DNA of 64,000 nt from Lysinibacillus sp. FSL W8-0992 (GTDB taxonomy: Bacteria > Bacillota > Bacilli > Bacillales_A > Planococcaceae). Made by a program: the position numbers and the translations under genes. The notes beneath the pieces were generated by a model. The model made no database searches. It was not told the DNA's origin and saw only the letters and a list, made by a program, of their open reading frames with translations. Location: NCBI RefSeq assembly GCF_038008685.1, contig NZ_JBBOZQ010000001.1:806001-870000 (forward strand), written 5' to 3'. Shown here one piece after another: positions 53,380-61,703 of this stretch. The stretch's first letter is position 1. The number at the start of each line of letters is the position of its first letter.

Positions 53380-54864
53380 TCAAAGTGAGGTTTTTGCACT
53401 TACGTTAGGCTTTTTTAACAATAGTTTTCCTACTATAAGGACATCCACCATTAAAAGCATTATAGGTATTAGAAATAACAAATGTCCAATGCCTGGAGCA
53501 AATATTGTTACCGTAGAAAGTGGCCCGAATAATTTGGGGAATCCAATTAAAATAAATAAAGGGAGTAGAATATTAAATATAATTAGTGACAACCAATTAA
53601 GGACTGTACGGAAGGTTGATATTTTCTGTTTGTTACGTTTGAAATTTTTATAGACCGTGCGAGCAATTAGCAGAATGATTATTACGAATATCAAATCAAA
53701 TATTATATATTTCATAAAAGGGTTACTATTAGATATAGTAGGTTGTTCATGATGGACAAGTTTGTTAAGGCCACTAACTATGGCATCATATTCATTTAAA
53801 TTAAAATAATCCATAGCATTGATTTGAAGACTAATACCGTATTGCCTATCTAACAACACTTTTGCATAAGTATTTTCTGTCCATCCATTATGGGAGATGA
53901 CGTCATTATTTACTTCCCAGCCCATGGCATAATAAGTATTATGCGAAATGAACGAGGATGGTTGGTGCAGAGTATGCATTGCGTTTGCTGACAAAATGCT
54001 TTTTCCATTAAATTTTCCTTCATTCAATTGTGCCATCATGTAATTAGCCATATCTTCTGCGCTAGAAATAATGTAACCAGAAGGAACGGTGCCATCATGG
54101 ATTAATTGCTCTGTTGGTACCTTCATGCCGAATACAGTTTGATAGCCGTGTGAGATAGTATTGTTGATATCATCTTTTGGATCAGCATAGCTATTGTTCA
54201 TTTCAAGCGGTTTAAATATAAATTCATCTATATACGCTTTATAAGGGGTATTTGTAACTTCCTCTATGATTGCACCTAAAATGCTATAATTTAAATTCGA
54301 ATATTCGTAGTGTTTACCAACAGGTGATGACAATTTTATATTTGCTAAGCTTTGTACATGTTCTTTTAATGTTTTATCTCCTTGCGATATCGCTACTTGA
54401 CCATCATATGTAGAAAGACCGCTCGTTTGGTTTAGTAAGTGTTGAATGGTTATTTTTTTAGATTGCTCTTTATCTGCAAGTTGGAATCCTGGTAGCACAT
54501 TGTATACTAAATCATCTAAATGAATTTTCCCTTGTTCTACAAGCTGCATAATGGCAAGAGCTGTAAATGATTTACTAACTGATCCAATAACAATAGGTGT
54601 TTGTGGTGTCATATTTGTGCCATCTGGGCTAGAGACACCATACCCTTGCAAATATTCAACATGATTTTCTTTAACGATAGCAAGTGAAACACCTGGAATG
54701 TTCAGCCTATCGATTTCTTTTGCCATAAACGCATTAATAGCAGCAATATCTAGAGTTTTATCTGTAACATCACCGGTTGCAAAGACAACACCGTTAACAG
54801 TCGTGAATAGCATGAGCAAGGTCATGGCGAAAATTTTTAGAATGGCTAATTGTTTTTTATACAT
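53380..54864 (-). CDS. Membrane-anchored serine hydrolase (beta-lactamase/PBP4*-like)
   Basis: 494 residues. Signal peptide about 1-30, class C beta-lactamase-fold domain about 40-365 with the catalytic SVSK (Ser-x-x-Lys, near 95), YSN (Y-x-N) and HNGWTENT as the likely third box. Three to four C-terminal helices (about 385-490) follow. It acts outside the cell; family members are peptidases, esterases or D-Ala-processing enzymes rather than true beta-lactamases. AAAGGG precedes ATG. Confidence 0.92.
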   Translation of the reverse strand: MYKKQLAILKIFAMTLLMLFTTVNGVVFATGDVTDKTLDIAAINAFMAKEIDRLNIPGVSLAIVKENHVEYLQGYGVSSPDGTNMTPQTPIVIGSVSKSFTALAIMQLVEQGKIHLDDLVYNVLPGFQLADKEQSKKITIQHLLNQTSGLSTYDGQVAISQGDKTLKEHVQSLANIKLSSPVGKHYEYSNLNYSILGAIIEEVTNTPYKAYIDEFIFKPLEMNNSYADPKDDINNTISHGYQTVFGMKVPTEQLIHDGTVPSGYIISSAEDMANYMMAQLNEGKFNGKSILSANAMHTLHQPSSFISHNTYYAMGWEVNNDVISHNGWTENTYAKVLLDRQYGISLQINAMDYFNLNEYDAIVSGLNKLVHHEQPTISNSNPFMKYIIFDLIFVIIILLIARTVYKNFKRNKQKISTFRTVLNWLSLIIFNILLPLFILIGFPKLFGPLSTVTIFAPGIGHLLFLIPIMLLMVDVLIVGKLLLKKPNVSAKTSL

Positions 54865-54940
54865 AACGTATATTCCCTTTAAACGTATTTTGCCTTACTG
54901 AAATAAGGGCTGGCTACTATGTGAGCACTTGCACGATGCC

Positions 54941-55588
54941 TTACATTGTAGAGCTTTTATATAGTCTTCTTTTATAAACATAAAAATACATACTTAGTGG
55001 CCACCAAAGAACTAAAAAGATTGGATAGATAGCCCAAATTACGCTTGGGGAGGAAACGATGTTGACGATAATAAAAAAGATACTGATGTGAATGCTAGCA
55101 TACACCGAGAAGGCAACAAATGTTTTCTTCTTAGCGTGATATAGAGATAAGGGCCACCATATAACTAAAAATGCAGGGTAGATTGCCCAAGGATATGGGG
55201 GGGACATGATGAAATTTGTTATTGAATAATAAATGATTGTACTTGCGCAGCCAATAAGTGCTATGTTCATGGATTTAGCTTTTTCCTCTAAAAACATAAG
55301 AATAGGCCACCAGACAATCGGATATATGGCGTATATGAACCATAAATGCTGCGGTGAATACAAAAGATTTTCAATGATAAGGAAAGCAATGACCATAGCG
55401 CTGCAAATTACAGCGTACTGTTTGTATAGTTTTTTTGACATGAAATATAAAGTAATCGGCCATAGCAACAACAATAAGCAAGGGTAAATAAACCATATCG
55501 TGTTTGGCGTTGTTGAATAATTGACAATTCCTAAAAACAGCATAGTCATCAAACTACCGACAACAGAAAAACTAATGTAATGCTTCAT
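54941..55588 (-). CDS. Membrane protein made of four tryptophan-rich 2TM repeats
   Basis: 215 residues from the ATG that follows TGGAG, one base after the stop codon of the previous gene (TAA-A-ATG). It is built of four copies of a two-helix unit, each ending in a motif of the form N-x3-(S/T)P-x3-W-(F/A)IYP-x5-(W/L)WP-x3-Y, for example WAIYPAFLVIWWPLSLY and WAIYPIFLVLWWPLSMY. The same unit closes the HAAS protein encoded just upstream. It recalls the 2TM domain family. The function is unknown. Confidence 0.82.
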   Translation of the reverse strand: MKHYISFSVVGSLMTMLFLGIVNYSTTPNTIWFIYPCLLLLLWPITLYFMSKKLYKQYAVICSAMVIAFLIIENLLYSPQHLWFIYAIYPIVWWPILMFLEEKAKSMNIALIGCASTIIYYSITNFIMSPPYPWAIYPAFLVIWWPLSLYHAKKKTFVAFSVYASIHISIFFIIVNIVSSPSVIWAIYPIFLVLWWPLSMYFYVYKRRLYKSSTM

Positions 55589-55589
55589 T

Positions 55590-56000
55590 TTACTCACTCC
55601 ATTTCTTACGTGACCATACGAAATACATTGAAAGCGGCCACCATAGTATGGCGAAAATCGGATAGATTGCCCAAATTGTATTTGGTGTGTAGTATAGATT
55701 GATAAAAATAAAGAAAGCTGTTATTAAGCCACTTCCCCATAAGGAAAATTCTAAATTTAACTTCGCCATACTTTTCTTTTCTGGCGGCGCTTTTACGCCT
55801 AATTCTTTTTTTAGATCGTCAATATCTCCGAATTCAACGATTGCTTTATTAATTGCATCCTCTTCTTCTTTTCCTTGCTCCATTAAATAAAATACTTTTT
55901 CTTCAAGATTTTCGATGATTTCCTGTTTCACCATTTCTGTTTCATTATTGCGTGGCATGTCTTTAAATAGCTCATCAATATGATGTTTGATTTTTTTCAT
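55590..56000 (-). CDS. HAAS-domain protein with one 2TM unit
   Basis: 136 residues from the ATG that overlaps the PadR stop (ATGA), with GGAGGG upstream. The N-terminal helical HAAS-type domain (HHIDELFKDMPRNNETEMVKQEIIENLEEKV, then EEDAINKAIVEFGDIDDLKKELG) is typical of proteins encoded beside PadR genes. The C-terminal part holds one 2TM unit with WAIYPIFAILWWPLSMYF. It is thought that HAAS domains link PadR control to membrane partners. Confidence 0.87.
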   Translation of the reverse strand: MKKIKHHIDELFKDMPRNNETEMVKQEIIENLEEKVFYLMEQGKEEEDAINKAIVEFGDIDDLKKELGVKAPPEKKSMAKLNLEFSLWGSGLITAFFIFINLYYTPNTIWAIYPIFAILWWPLSMYFVWSRKKWSE

Positions 56001-56326
56001 TCTAAGCCCTCCATAAATAAGTCGATAATTTCCTTCACTTCTGTCCACTCTTTAACAAGCTCGCTTAAATAAGCTTTGCCTAACGAGGTGATGCGGTAAT
56101 ACTTCCTTTTGCCTCCATGTGATACATCACCATAATAGGCTTCAATTACTTCCTTTTTTTCTAAACGTTGAAATACTGCGTATAAAGTTGCTTCTTTAAT
56201 TTGAAAACGATTATTTGTACGGACGCTTATTTCTTGGGAAATTTCATAGCCATAACGATCCTTCTCTAAAATTAGCCGTAAAATAATTGAATCCAAATGT
56301 CCGCGGATAATGTCACTTCGAACCAT
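55997..56326 (-). CDS. PadR-family transcriptional regulator
   Basis: 109 residues: IIRGHLDSIILRLILEKDRYGYEISQEI, then FQIKEATLYAVFQRLEKKEVIEAYYGDVSHGGKRKYYRIT, the PadR winged helix with its beta-wing. First gene of a three-gene unit in which each gene overlaps or nearly touches the next. AGGTG precedes ATG. Two 26-bp operator copies lie over its promoter, so it probably represses its own operon. Confidence 0.94.
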   Translation of the reverse strand: MVRSDIIRGHLDSIILRLILEKDRYGYEISQEISVRTNNRFQIKEATLYAVFQRLEKKEVIEAYYGDVSHGGKRKYYRITSLGKAYLSELVKEWTEVKEIIDLFMEGLE

Positions 56327-56346
56327 AAGTCACCTACTTAACCTTT

Positions 56347-56405
56347 ATTGCTCTATCTGATGGAGTAATATTAACAAAGATTACTCTATCTGTCAAAGTA
56401 ATATT
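56347..56405 (-). promoter_or_regulatory. PadR operon promoter covered by two 26-bp operator copies
   Basis: On the minus strand TTGACA (56391-56396) and TAATAT (56368-56373) are 17 bp apart, a near-consensus promoter. Two copies of a 26-bp sequence, ATTRCTCTATCTG then NNNRAGTAATATT, lie at 56347-56372 and 56380-56405, 33 bp apart. Each is an imperfect palindrome (ATTACT...AGTAAT). They cover the -10 and -35 boxes respectively. Confidence 0.8.
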
Positions 56406-56451
56406 TGGAACTTTATAGAAAAAATTTTATTCCATAATTTAAATATAAAAA

Positions 56452-56490
56452 CCGATAATGCAGGATGAGTATCCTGCATTATCGGCTTTT
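56452..56490. terminator. Terminator of the endopeptidase gene
   Basis: CCGATAATGCAGGAT (56452-56466) pairs perfectly with 56471-56485 around a 4-nt loop, with A/T tracts on both sides. Confidence 0.9.
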
Positions 56491-56505
56491 TAGAAGTATG
56501 GATTG

Positions 56506-57696
56506 TTACAAATATAATCCTGCTAGAAAAATCCCTAAAGCTTCTTGGTAAATGTCATCAAACTGACTGATTGGGAGCGGGTTCGTACCGCTACCTAGCT
56601 CCACAGTGAACCCTGGTCTGCGCCAGTCTTGTATGAACCAATCTTTATAGCCAGCATAGCTATTTGCTGATTTAACAGGCTCATAACCACTAACACGGCT
56701 AAATTCCTCCACCATCGTTTGTGATTCAGGTGGCTCAAGATTTTCAAATCCCCAATAGATTACTTTACCTTGTGTATGAAACGCTAAAACCCAAGCAAAA
56801 TTGCTTCTCCGCGTTAAATCGGCCATGGCGATAGCTTCAGGTTGAGTCAACGGTGCTTCTCCTCCATAATCTCGCGGTCCTGGTGACTGAGGGTTGCGAG
56901 CACTTTCTAGGTCCCATTTTGCCGGGAATTGGTCGTTTAAATCGACACCATTGATATTCGCCTTCCATCCAGAAAAATCGGTACTATCATTGTTCCAAGT
57001 AATGAGCTTATTTTTTAATGCTTCATTATCTGGTGGGCCATGGAGTACTAAATTAACACCATCAGGGTTAACCATCGGTACGATCGAAAGTGTTGTTTGC
57101 TCGTAAAGAGGCAATGTGGAAAGCCCTCGAATAGTCGTTTGATTTGTTAGTGAGAGTAGGTAATCGTTTAGAAATGTCATGATGATCGGCGTAGTAATCC
57201 ATTCATTGGCATGAAAAGAACCGTTATAATGAATTCGCTTTGAGCCTTTACCAATAAGAATCTCAGGCATTTCCCGCTGTAAAACGGAGTTGCCAATGGA
57301 GGCGTTTTGAAGAAATGGATAGGCAGCTTGTAGCTGTTTAATATCATTTATCATAATGTTGTAGTCGTAATTTTGTTTACCGTTTACGATGCGCCAAGTG
57401 AGCCTTTGGGGGACTTGAATTGTTTGGCCAATGTACAGTCGATTTGGATGAACATCGGGATTGGCAAGCAAAATGGCATTGAGCTGTACATTTTGACTTT
57501 GAGCAATTTGCCACAAAGTGTCTCCTTGTTTGATTGAATAACTAGTTGTAACAAATCCAGGAATTTGAACGCGTTGTCCAACTTGAAGTCGTTGAGGGTT
57601 GATGTTTTGGTTGGAGTCTATAATTAGTTGAAGAGGTATCTTATATAACTCGCTGAAATACCACAGTGAATCACCGGGTCTTACAAATATGTCCAC
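56506..57696 (-). CDS. Gamma-D-glutamyl-meso-diaminopimelate endopeptidase I (M14, two LysM)
   Basis: 396 residues, the length of endopeptidase I of Bacillus (Lysinibacillus) sphaericus. Two N-terminal LysM domains (about 2-46 and 51-96, VRPGDSLWYF and IKQGDTLWQI). Then an M14 zinc carboxypeptidase domain: HANEW supplies His and Glu ligands, AFHTQG the second His, and TVELGSG the catalytic Glu. It cleaves the gamma-D-Glu to diaminopimelate bond in peptidoglycan stem peptides, in sporulation or wall recycling. No signal peptide, as known for this enzyme. GTG start with AAGGGGAG upstream. Confidence 0.95.
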   Translation of the reverse strand: MDIFVRPGDSLWYFSELYKIPLQLIIDSNQNINPQRLQVGQRVQIPGFVTTSYSIKQGDTLWQIAQSQNVQLNAILLANPDVHPNRLYIGQTIQVPQRLTWRIVNGKQNYDYNIMINDIKQLQAAYPFLQNASIGNSVLQREMPEILIGKGSKRIHYNGSFHANEWITTPIIMTFLNDYLLSLTNQTTIRGLSTLPLYEQTTLSIVPMVNPDGVNLVLHGPPDNEALKNKLITWNNDSTDFSGWKANINGVDLNDQFPAKWDLESARNPQSPGPRDYGGEAPLTQPEAIAMADLTRRSNFAWVLAFHTQGKVIYWGFENLEPPESQTMVEEFSRVSGYEPVKSANSYAGYKDWFIQDWRRPGFTVELGSGTNPLPISQFDDIYQEALGIFLAGLYL

Positions 57697-57771
57697 AGTT
57701 TTTCTCCCCTTATTTCAAAATCGTTCATTATAAGATGTATATGAAATTATATAAAGCTTATTAATAAATAA

Positions 57772-57798
57772 GTGCCAGGCACTGAAACAATTCTGAAT
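57772..57798 (+). repeat. 27-bp interspersed repeat, copy 4
   Basis: GTGCCAGGCAC, then TGAAACAATTCTGAAT. It differs from copy 2 at two positions only. It lies between the divergent endopeptidase and hybrid kinase genes. Confidence 0.85.
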
Positions 57799-57982
57799 TT
57801 GAACGCGGTAGAAAAATTTTAAAATAAGGAGATTTGATGAATTCGCTGCTCTGTGAGGTTTTAGCTATAGGTATTCAAGGGAAATTAACTAGAGTTGAAC
57901 AAAGTAAAGTCAACCTGTCAATTTCAATTCCACCATTATACTGTTAATATAACTATAGGACAGTAAAAGGTAGGGGGATTAA

Positions 57983-60730
57983 ATGTATAAAAAGATAAAA
58001 ATGGGTATACGTACAAAGATTACCCTCGGCTATGTAGTTATTATTCTTTGTTTACTTGCATCAGTGATTATATTAAACAATCAAATTACTTCCCTACAAC
58101 AGGAAAGGAATCACATTATTAAATATGATGCTCAAGTTCAAACACTTACCAATCGTATTGAAAAATATATTTTAGATATGGAATCGAGCCAACGAGGCTA
58201 TATTATTACCGGTGATTCGAGCTACTTAGAACCGTACAATAACGCCGAAGAAAATTGGAAGATCGATTTTAATGAATTGTATCAGTTGTTAGAAGATAGG
58301 GGGAACCAACAAGAGAAGTTAGATGCTATTAAAGTGACGATTGATCATTGGATTGCAACTTCGGGCGAACCGACAATAAGATTTAAAAAAGAAAATAATA
58401 CGGAAGCATTAAATGAATTTTTCAAAGTGGACATTGGTCGTAAAGATATGGAAACGATGCGAAATCAGTTTGATGCTTTCCGTTCAGATGAGAATGTGTT
58501 CACACAAAATAAGGCCAAGCTATTGGACAAAAAAAATAGTAATTTAACATCAGGCTTGTTTGGTATTCTAGTGCTCGTATCTCTCATCTCAATCGCCATT
58601 GCTAGTGGGATTTCGCGGTCAATTGTTAAAACAATGAAAGAAGTCACACAAACAATTAAAGAAATGGCGGCTTCAAAGGGTAACTATCGAACAAGAATTC
58701 ATGTCAAAACAAACGACGAAATAAATGATCTTGCAGTTGCTACAAATGAGTTGTTAGATACATTTGAGCGAAGAGAATGGTTGCAAGCTAATATCGCTGA
58801 AATTGTCACTAAATATCAAGGGATTTCAGCTATTACGAAATTGGCTGAAACTTTCCTTTCAGAAATGTCGCACAAGACAGGGTCTTCATTCGGTGCTTTT
58901 TATGTTCGGGAAATGCATAATAGCGATGTCTATTTTGTAAAAAAAGCTGCCTTTGCAGATGCTGGAGATAATATTGGGATTGAAAAATTTAAAATTGGAC
59001 AAGGTTTAATTGGCCAATGTGCGCAGGAAAAACGAGTTTTCATTAACGATGATATTTCGAAAGATTATCGTTTAATAGGAACAGGCTTAGGTGAGGCGCC
59101 ACCGAAGAGCATTTTTATCTTCCCAATCATATTTGAGGATGATGTAATAGCTGTCGTTGAATTAGCAACAATGACTAGCTACACAGCGCTACAGAAAGAA
59201 TTAGTGAATCAAATAATTGAAACATTTGGGTTAACGGTTAATAGTATTTTAGGTCGTATGGAAATTGTACGTTTACTAAACGAATCTAGAGCTATGACAG
59301 AAGAGTTACAAGTTCAATCTGAAGAGCTACAAACGCAATCGGAAGAATTGCAAATGCAAACAGAAGAACTAACAATGATTAATGAACAGCTAGAGGAAAG
59401 AACAAAAGATGCTGAAATTAAAACACAAGAATTAGAAAAAGCTAAAAAAGAATTGGAAGACAGCTCTGAGCAACTTGTATTACATTCTAATTATAAATCT
59501 CAATTTTTAGCTAATATGTCTCATGAATTACGAACACCGTTAAATAGCATTTTAATTTTATCTGAAATGTTATCGGAGAATGGCAACAATAATTTAACTG
59601 AAGAAGAGATGGAATTTGCAAGAGTCATTCATTCATCTGGTGAAGACTTACTCGTATTAATTAATGATATTTTAGATATATCAAAAGTTGAAGCTGGGAA
59701 AATTGAAATAATTTTCGATGAAGTGAACATGAGTGAAATGCCGATACAAATTGAGCAAATCTTTGCTCCTGTAGCGAAGAAAAAAAATCTAGAGTTGCAA
59801 ATAGTGAAGGCAGAAAATGTTGCTGATATTTTCTATACAGATGAGAAGAGATTCCAGCAAGTTTTAAAAAATTTATTATCAAATGCACTAAAATTTACGG
59901 AACAGGGTTATGTGCGTGTAGATATTAAACAGCTTGACCTTGAACAGTTAACAACTAATATGCAAGATGTAAGCTCAGAATGGCTTGAAATTACAGTGTC
60001 TGACACAGGAATAGGTATTCCAAAGGACAAACACCAGCTAATCTTTGAATCATTCCAGCAAGCAGATGGTGCTACTGTAAGAAAATATGGTGGAACAGGG
60101 TTAGGTTTATCTATTTGTAGAGAATTTTCAAAATTACTTGGTGGCTGGGTTTCATTACAAAGTGAAGAAGGAAAGGGCAGTAGCTTCTCTCTTACTATTC
60201 CAAGTTTACCTAATGGCATAAATGAGGCGACAACTATTGATTCTGCTGTTGTTGAAGTAGTGGCTACTCTTGAAGCTCCTGAGGTAGTTGAAATGCAGGA
60301 GAAAGTGGATGAAAGCGACATTGTCTCTCTACACGAAGTAGAAGTGTTCCAAGGGAAAAATATATTAATCGTAGATGATGATTATCGAAATATTTATGCA
60401 TTGAAAGCAGCACTTGAAAATAGAGGTATGAATATTCTCGTTGCAAAAGATGGATTAGAATGTTTAAAGATTATGGAGACGAATAACAAAATAGATCTTA
60501 TTCTTATGGATATCATGATGCCGAATATGGATGGATACGAGACGATGTCTATTATTCGAACAAAAATGAAGCTTACAGATTTGCCAATTATCGCTTTGAC
60601 TGCTAAAGCGATGAAAACAGATCGTGATAAATCTTTAGAAGCTGGTGCTTCGGATTATATTAGTAAGCCATTAAATTTAGATCAATTAGTATCGGTGTTA
60701 CGCGTATGGCTAGTTTCTAAAGGGAGATAA
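57983..60730 (+). CDS. RsbK-like hybrid histidine kinase (CHASE3-HAMP-GAF-HisKA-HATPase-REC)
   Basis: 915 residues. Helix at about 10-32, CHASE3 sensor at about 38-185 (with SSQRGYIITGD), helix at about 190-212, HAMP, GAF at about 290-425, a signalling coiled coil (heptads such as QVQSEELQTQSEELQ), HisKA with His514 (NMSHELRTP), HATPase_c (DTGIGIP, GGTGLGLSI), and a C-terminal receiver with Asp843 (MDIMMPNMDG). This is the domain order of B. cereus RsbK, which senses stress and feeds the PP2C phosphatase RsbY. The next gene encodes a CheR-type enzyme like RsbM, and the REC-PP2C gene converges on them. AGGGGG lies upstream of ATG. Confidence 0.9.
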   Translation: MYKKIKMGIRTKITLGYVVIILCLLASVIILNNQITSLQQERNHIIKYDAQVQTLTNRIEKYILDMESSQRGYIITGDSSYLEPYNNAEENWKIDFNELYQLLEDRGNQQEKLDAIKVTIDHWIATSGEPTIRFKKENNTEALNEFFKVDIGRKDMETMRNQFDAFRSDENVFTQNKAKLLDKKNSNLTSGLFGILVLVSLISIAIASGISRSIVKTMKEVTQTIKEMAASKGNYRTRIHVKTNDEINDLAVATNELLDTFERREWLQANIAEIVTKYQGISAITKLAETFLSEMSHKTGSSFGAFYVREMHNSDVYFVKKAAFADAGDNIGIEKFKIGQGLIGQCAQEKRVFINDDISKDYRLIGTGLGEAPPKSIFIFPIIFEDDVIAVVELATMTSYTALQKELVNQIIETFGLTVNSILGRMEIVRLLNESRAMTEELQVQSEELQTQSEELQMQTEELTMINEQLEERTKDAEIKTQELEKAKKELEDSSEQLVLHSNYKSQFLANMSHELRTPLNSILILSEMLSENGNNNLTEEEMEFARVIHSSGEDLLVLINDILDISKVEAGKIEIIFDEVNMSEMPIQIEQIFAPVAKKKNLELQIVKAENVADIFYTDEKRFQQVLKNLLSNALKFTEQGYVRVDIKQLDLEQLTTNMQDVSSEWLEITVSDTGIGIPKDKHQLIFESFQQADGATVRKYGGTGLGLSICREFSKLLGGWVSLQSEEGKGSSFSLTIPSLPNGINEATTIDSAVVEVVATLEAPEVVEMQEKVDESDIVSLHEVEVFQGKNILIVDDDYRNIYALKAALENRGMNILVAKDGLECLKIMETNNKIDLILMDIMMPNMDGYETMSIIRTKMKLTDLPIIALTAKAMKTDRDKSLEAGASDYISKPLNLDQLVSVLRVWLVSKGR

Positions 60731-60737
60731 AATAAGT

Positions 60738-61595
60738 ATGGATAATCAATTCCAGAATTTTGAGCTAAAGCAACAATTGAATAAGCATTCGAATATGGAA
60801 ATTGAGTTACTACTCGAAGCAGTCTATCGTTTATCAGGTTTTGATTTTCGACAATATAATCAATCTTCTATTTCTCGTAGAATATACAATCGAATGAGGG
60901 TTAATAATATTCCAACGATTTCTCGTGTATTGGAAAAAGTAATACATGAAGAAGATTTTTTAGAGCAGCTTTTAAATGATTTTTCAATTAATGTCACGGA
61001 AATGTTTCGAAACCCTAGCTTTTTTAAAGCTTTCCGTAAAGAAGTCGTTCCTTATTTAAAACAGTACCCCGAGATCCGAATATGGCATGCAGGATGTGCA
61101 ACAGGTGAGGAAGTATATTCAATGGCGATTTTACTACAGGAAGAGGGACTAATAGATAGAGCGGTCATTTACGCAACGGATATGAATGAGCATGTGCTAG
61201 AGAAGGCAAAAAAGGGCGCTTTCTCAATCAAAAAAATGCAAGCATATACAACGAATTATATGCTTGCTGGCGGAAGCCATGCTTTTTCAGAATACTATAA
61301 AACAGACTATCAATATGCCTATTTCCATCCTGAACTATTGAAAAACATTATTTTTGCACAGCATAATTTAGTGACAGATCAATCGTTTAATGAATTCCAT
61401 GTAATTATATGCCGAAATGTATTAATTTACTTTTCACCTGTATTACAAAGCCAAGTACATCATTTATTTTATGAAAGCCTAAGTCAAAATGGCTTTTTAT
61501 GCTTAGGAGATAAGGAAACACTTCGCTGTGAAGCAATTATTTCGAAATATAAAGAAACCGTAGGCGTTGAGAAAATTTATCAAAAATTAGATTAA
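60738..61595 (+). CDS. CheR-type protein methyltransferase, RsbM-like
   Basis: 285 residues. N-terminal CheR helical domain (SNMEIELLLEAVYRLSGFDFRQYNQSSISRRI) and the SAM-binding domain IRIWHAGCATGEEVYSMAILL with the downstream VIICRNVLIYF. No chemoreceptor or other che gene is next to it. In B. cereus, RsbM methylates glutamates of RsbK and dampens signalling; position seven bases after the RsbK-like gene supports that role here. AGGGAG precedes ATG. Confidence 0.9.
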   Translation: MDNQFQNFELKQQLNKHSNMEIELLLEAVYRLSGFDFRQYNQSSISRRIYNRMRVNNIPTISRVLEKVIHEEDFLEQLLNDFSINVTEMFRNPSFFKAFRKEVVPYLKQYPEIRIWHAGCATGEEVYSMAILLQEEGLIDRAVIYATDMNEHVLEKAKKGAFSIKKMQAYTTNYMLAGGSHAFSEYYKTDYQYAYFHPELLKNIIFAQHNLVTDQSFNEFHVIICRNVLIYFSPVLQSQVHHLFYESLSQNGFLCLGDKETLRCEAIISKYKETVGVEKIYQKLD

Positions 61596-61612
61596 TAAGC
61601 GATAGCAATTAT

Positions 61613-61690
61613 AAAAATCCGCTATACTTTTTGCTTAGACATTGCTTTAATGCATGCTAGTAGCAGAAGTGTATGCGGATTTTTGTTTTT
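61613..61690. terminator. Long hairpin between the RsbM-like and RsbY-like genes
   Basis: AAAAATCCGC-TATACTTTTTGCT pairs with AGCAGAAGTGTAT-GCGGATTTTT over about 22 bp with one bulge (61613 to 61684), followed by GTTTTT. Its outer arm resembles that of the element at 47688. Confidence 0.82.
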
Positions 61691-61703
61691 GTCGCTGTCT
61701 AAT

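Noticed and set aside
60738-61595. Chemotaxis CheR
   Set aside because: The domain is CheR-type, but there are no chemoreceptor or che genes beside it, and the neighbouring hybrid kinase and PP2C point to an RsbM-like role.
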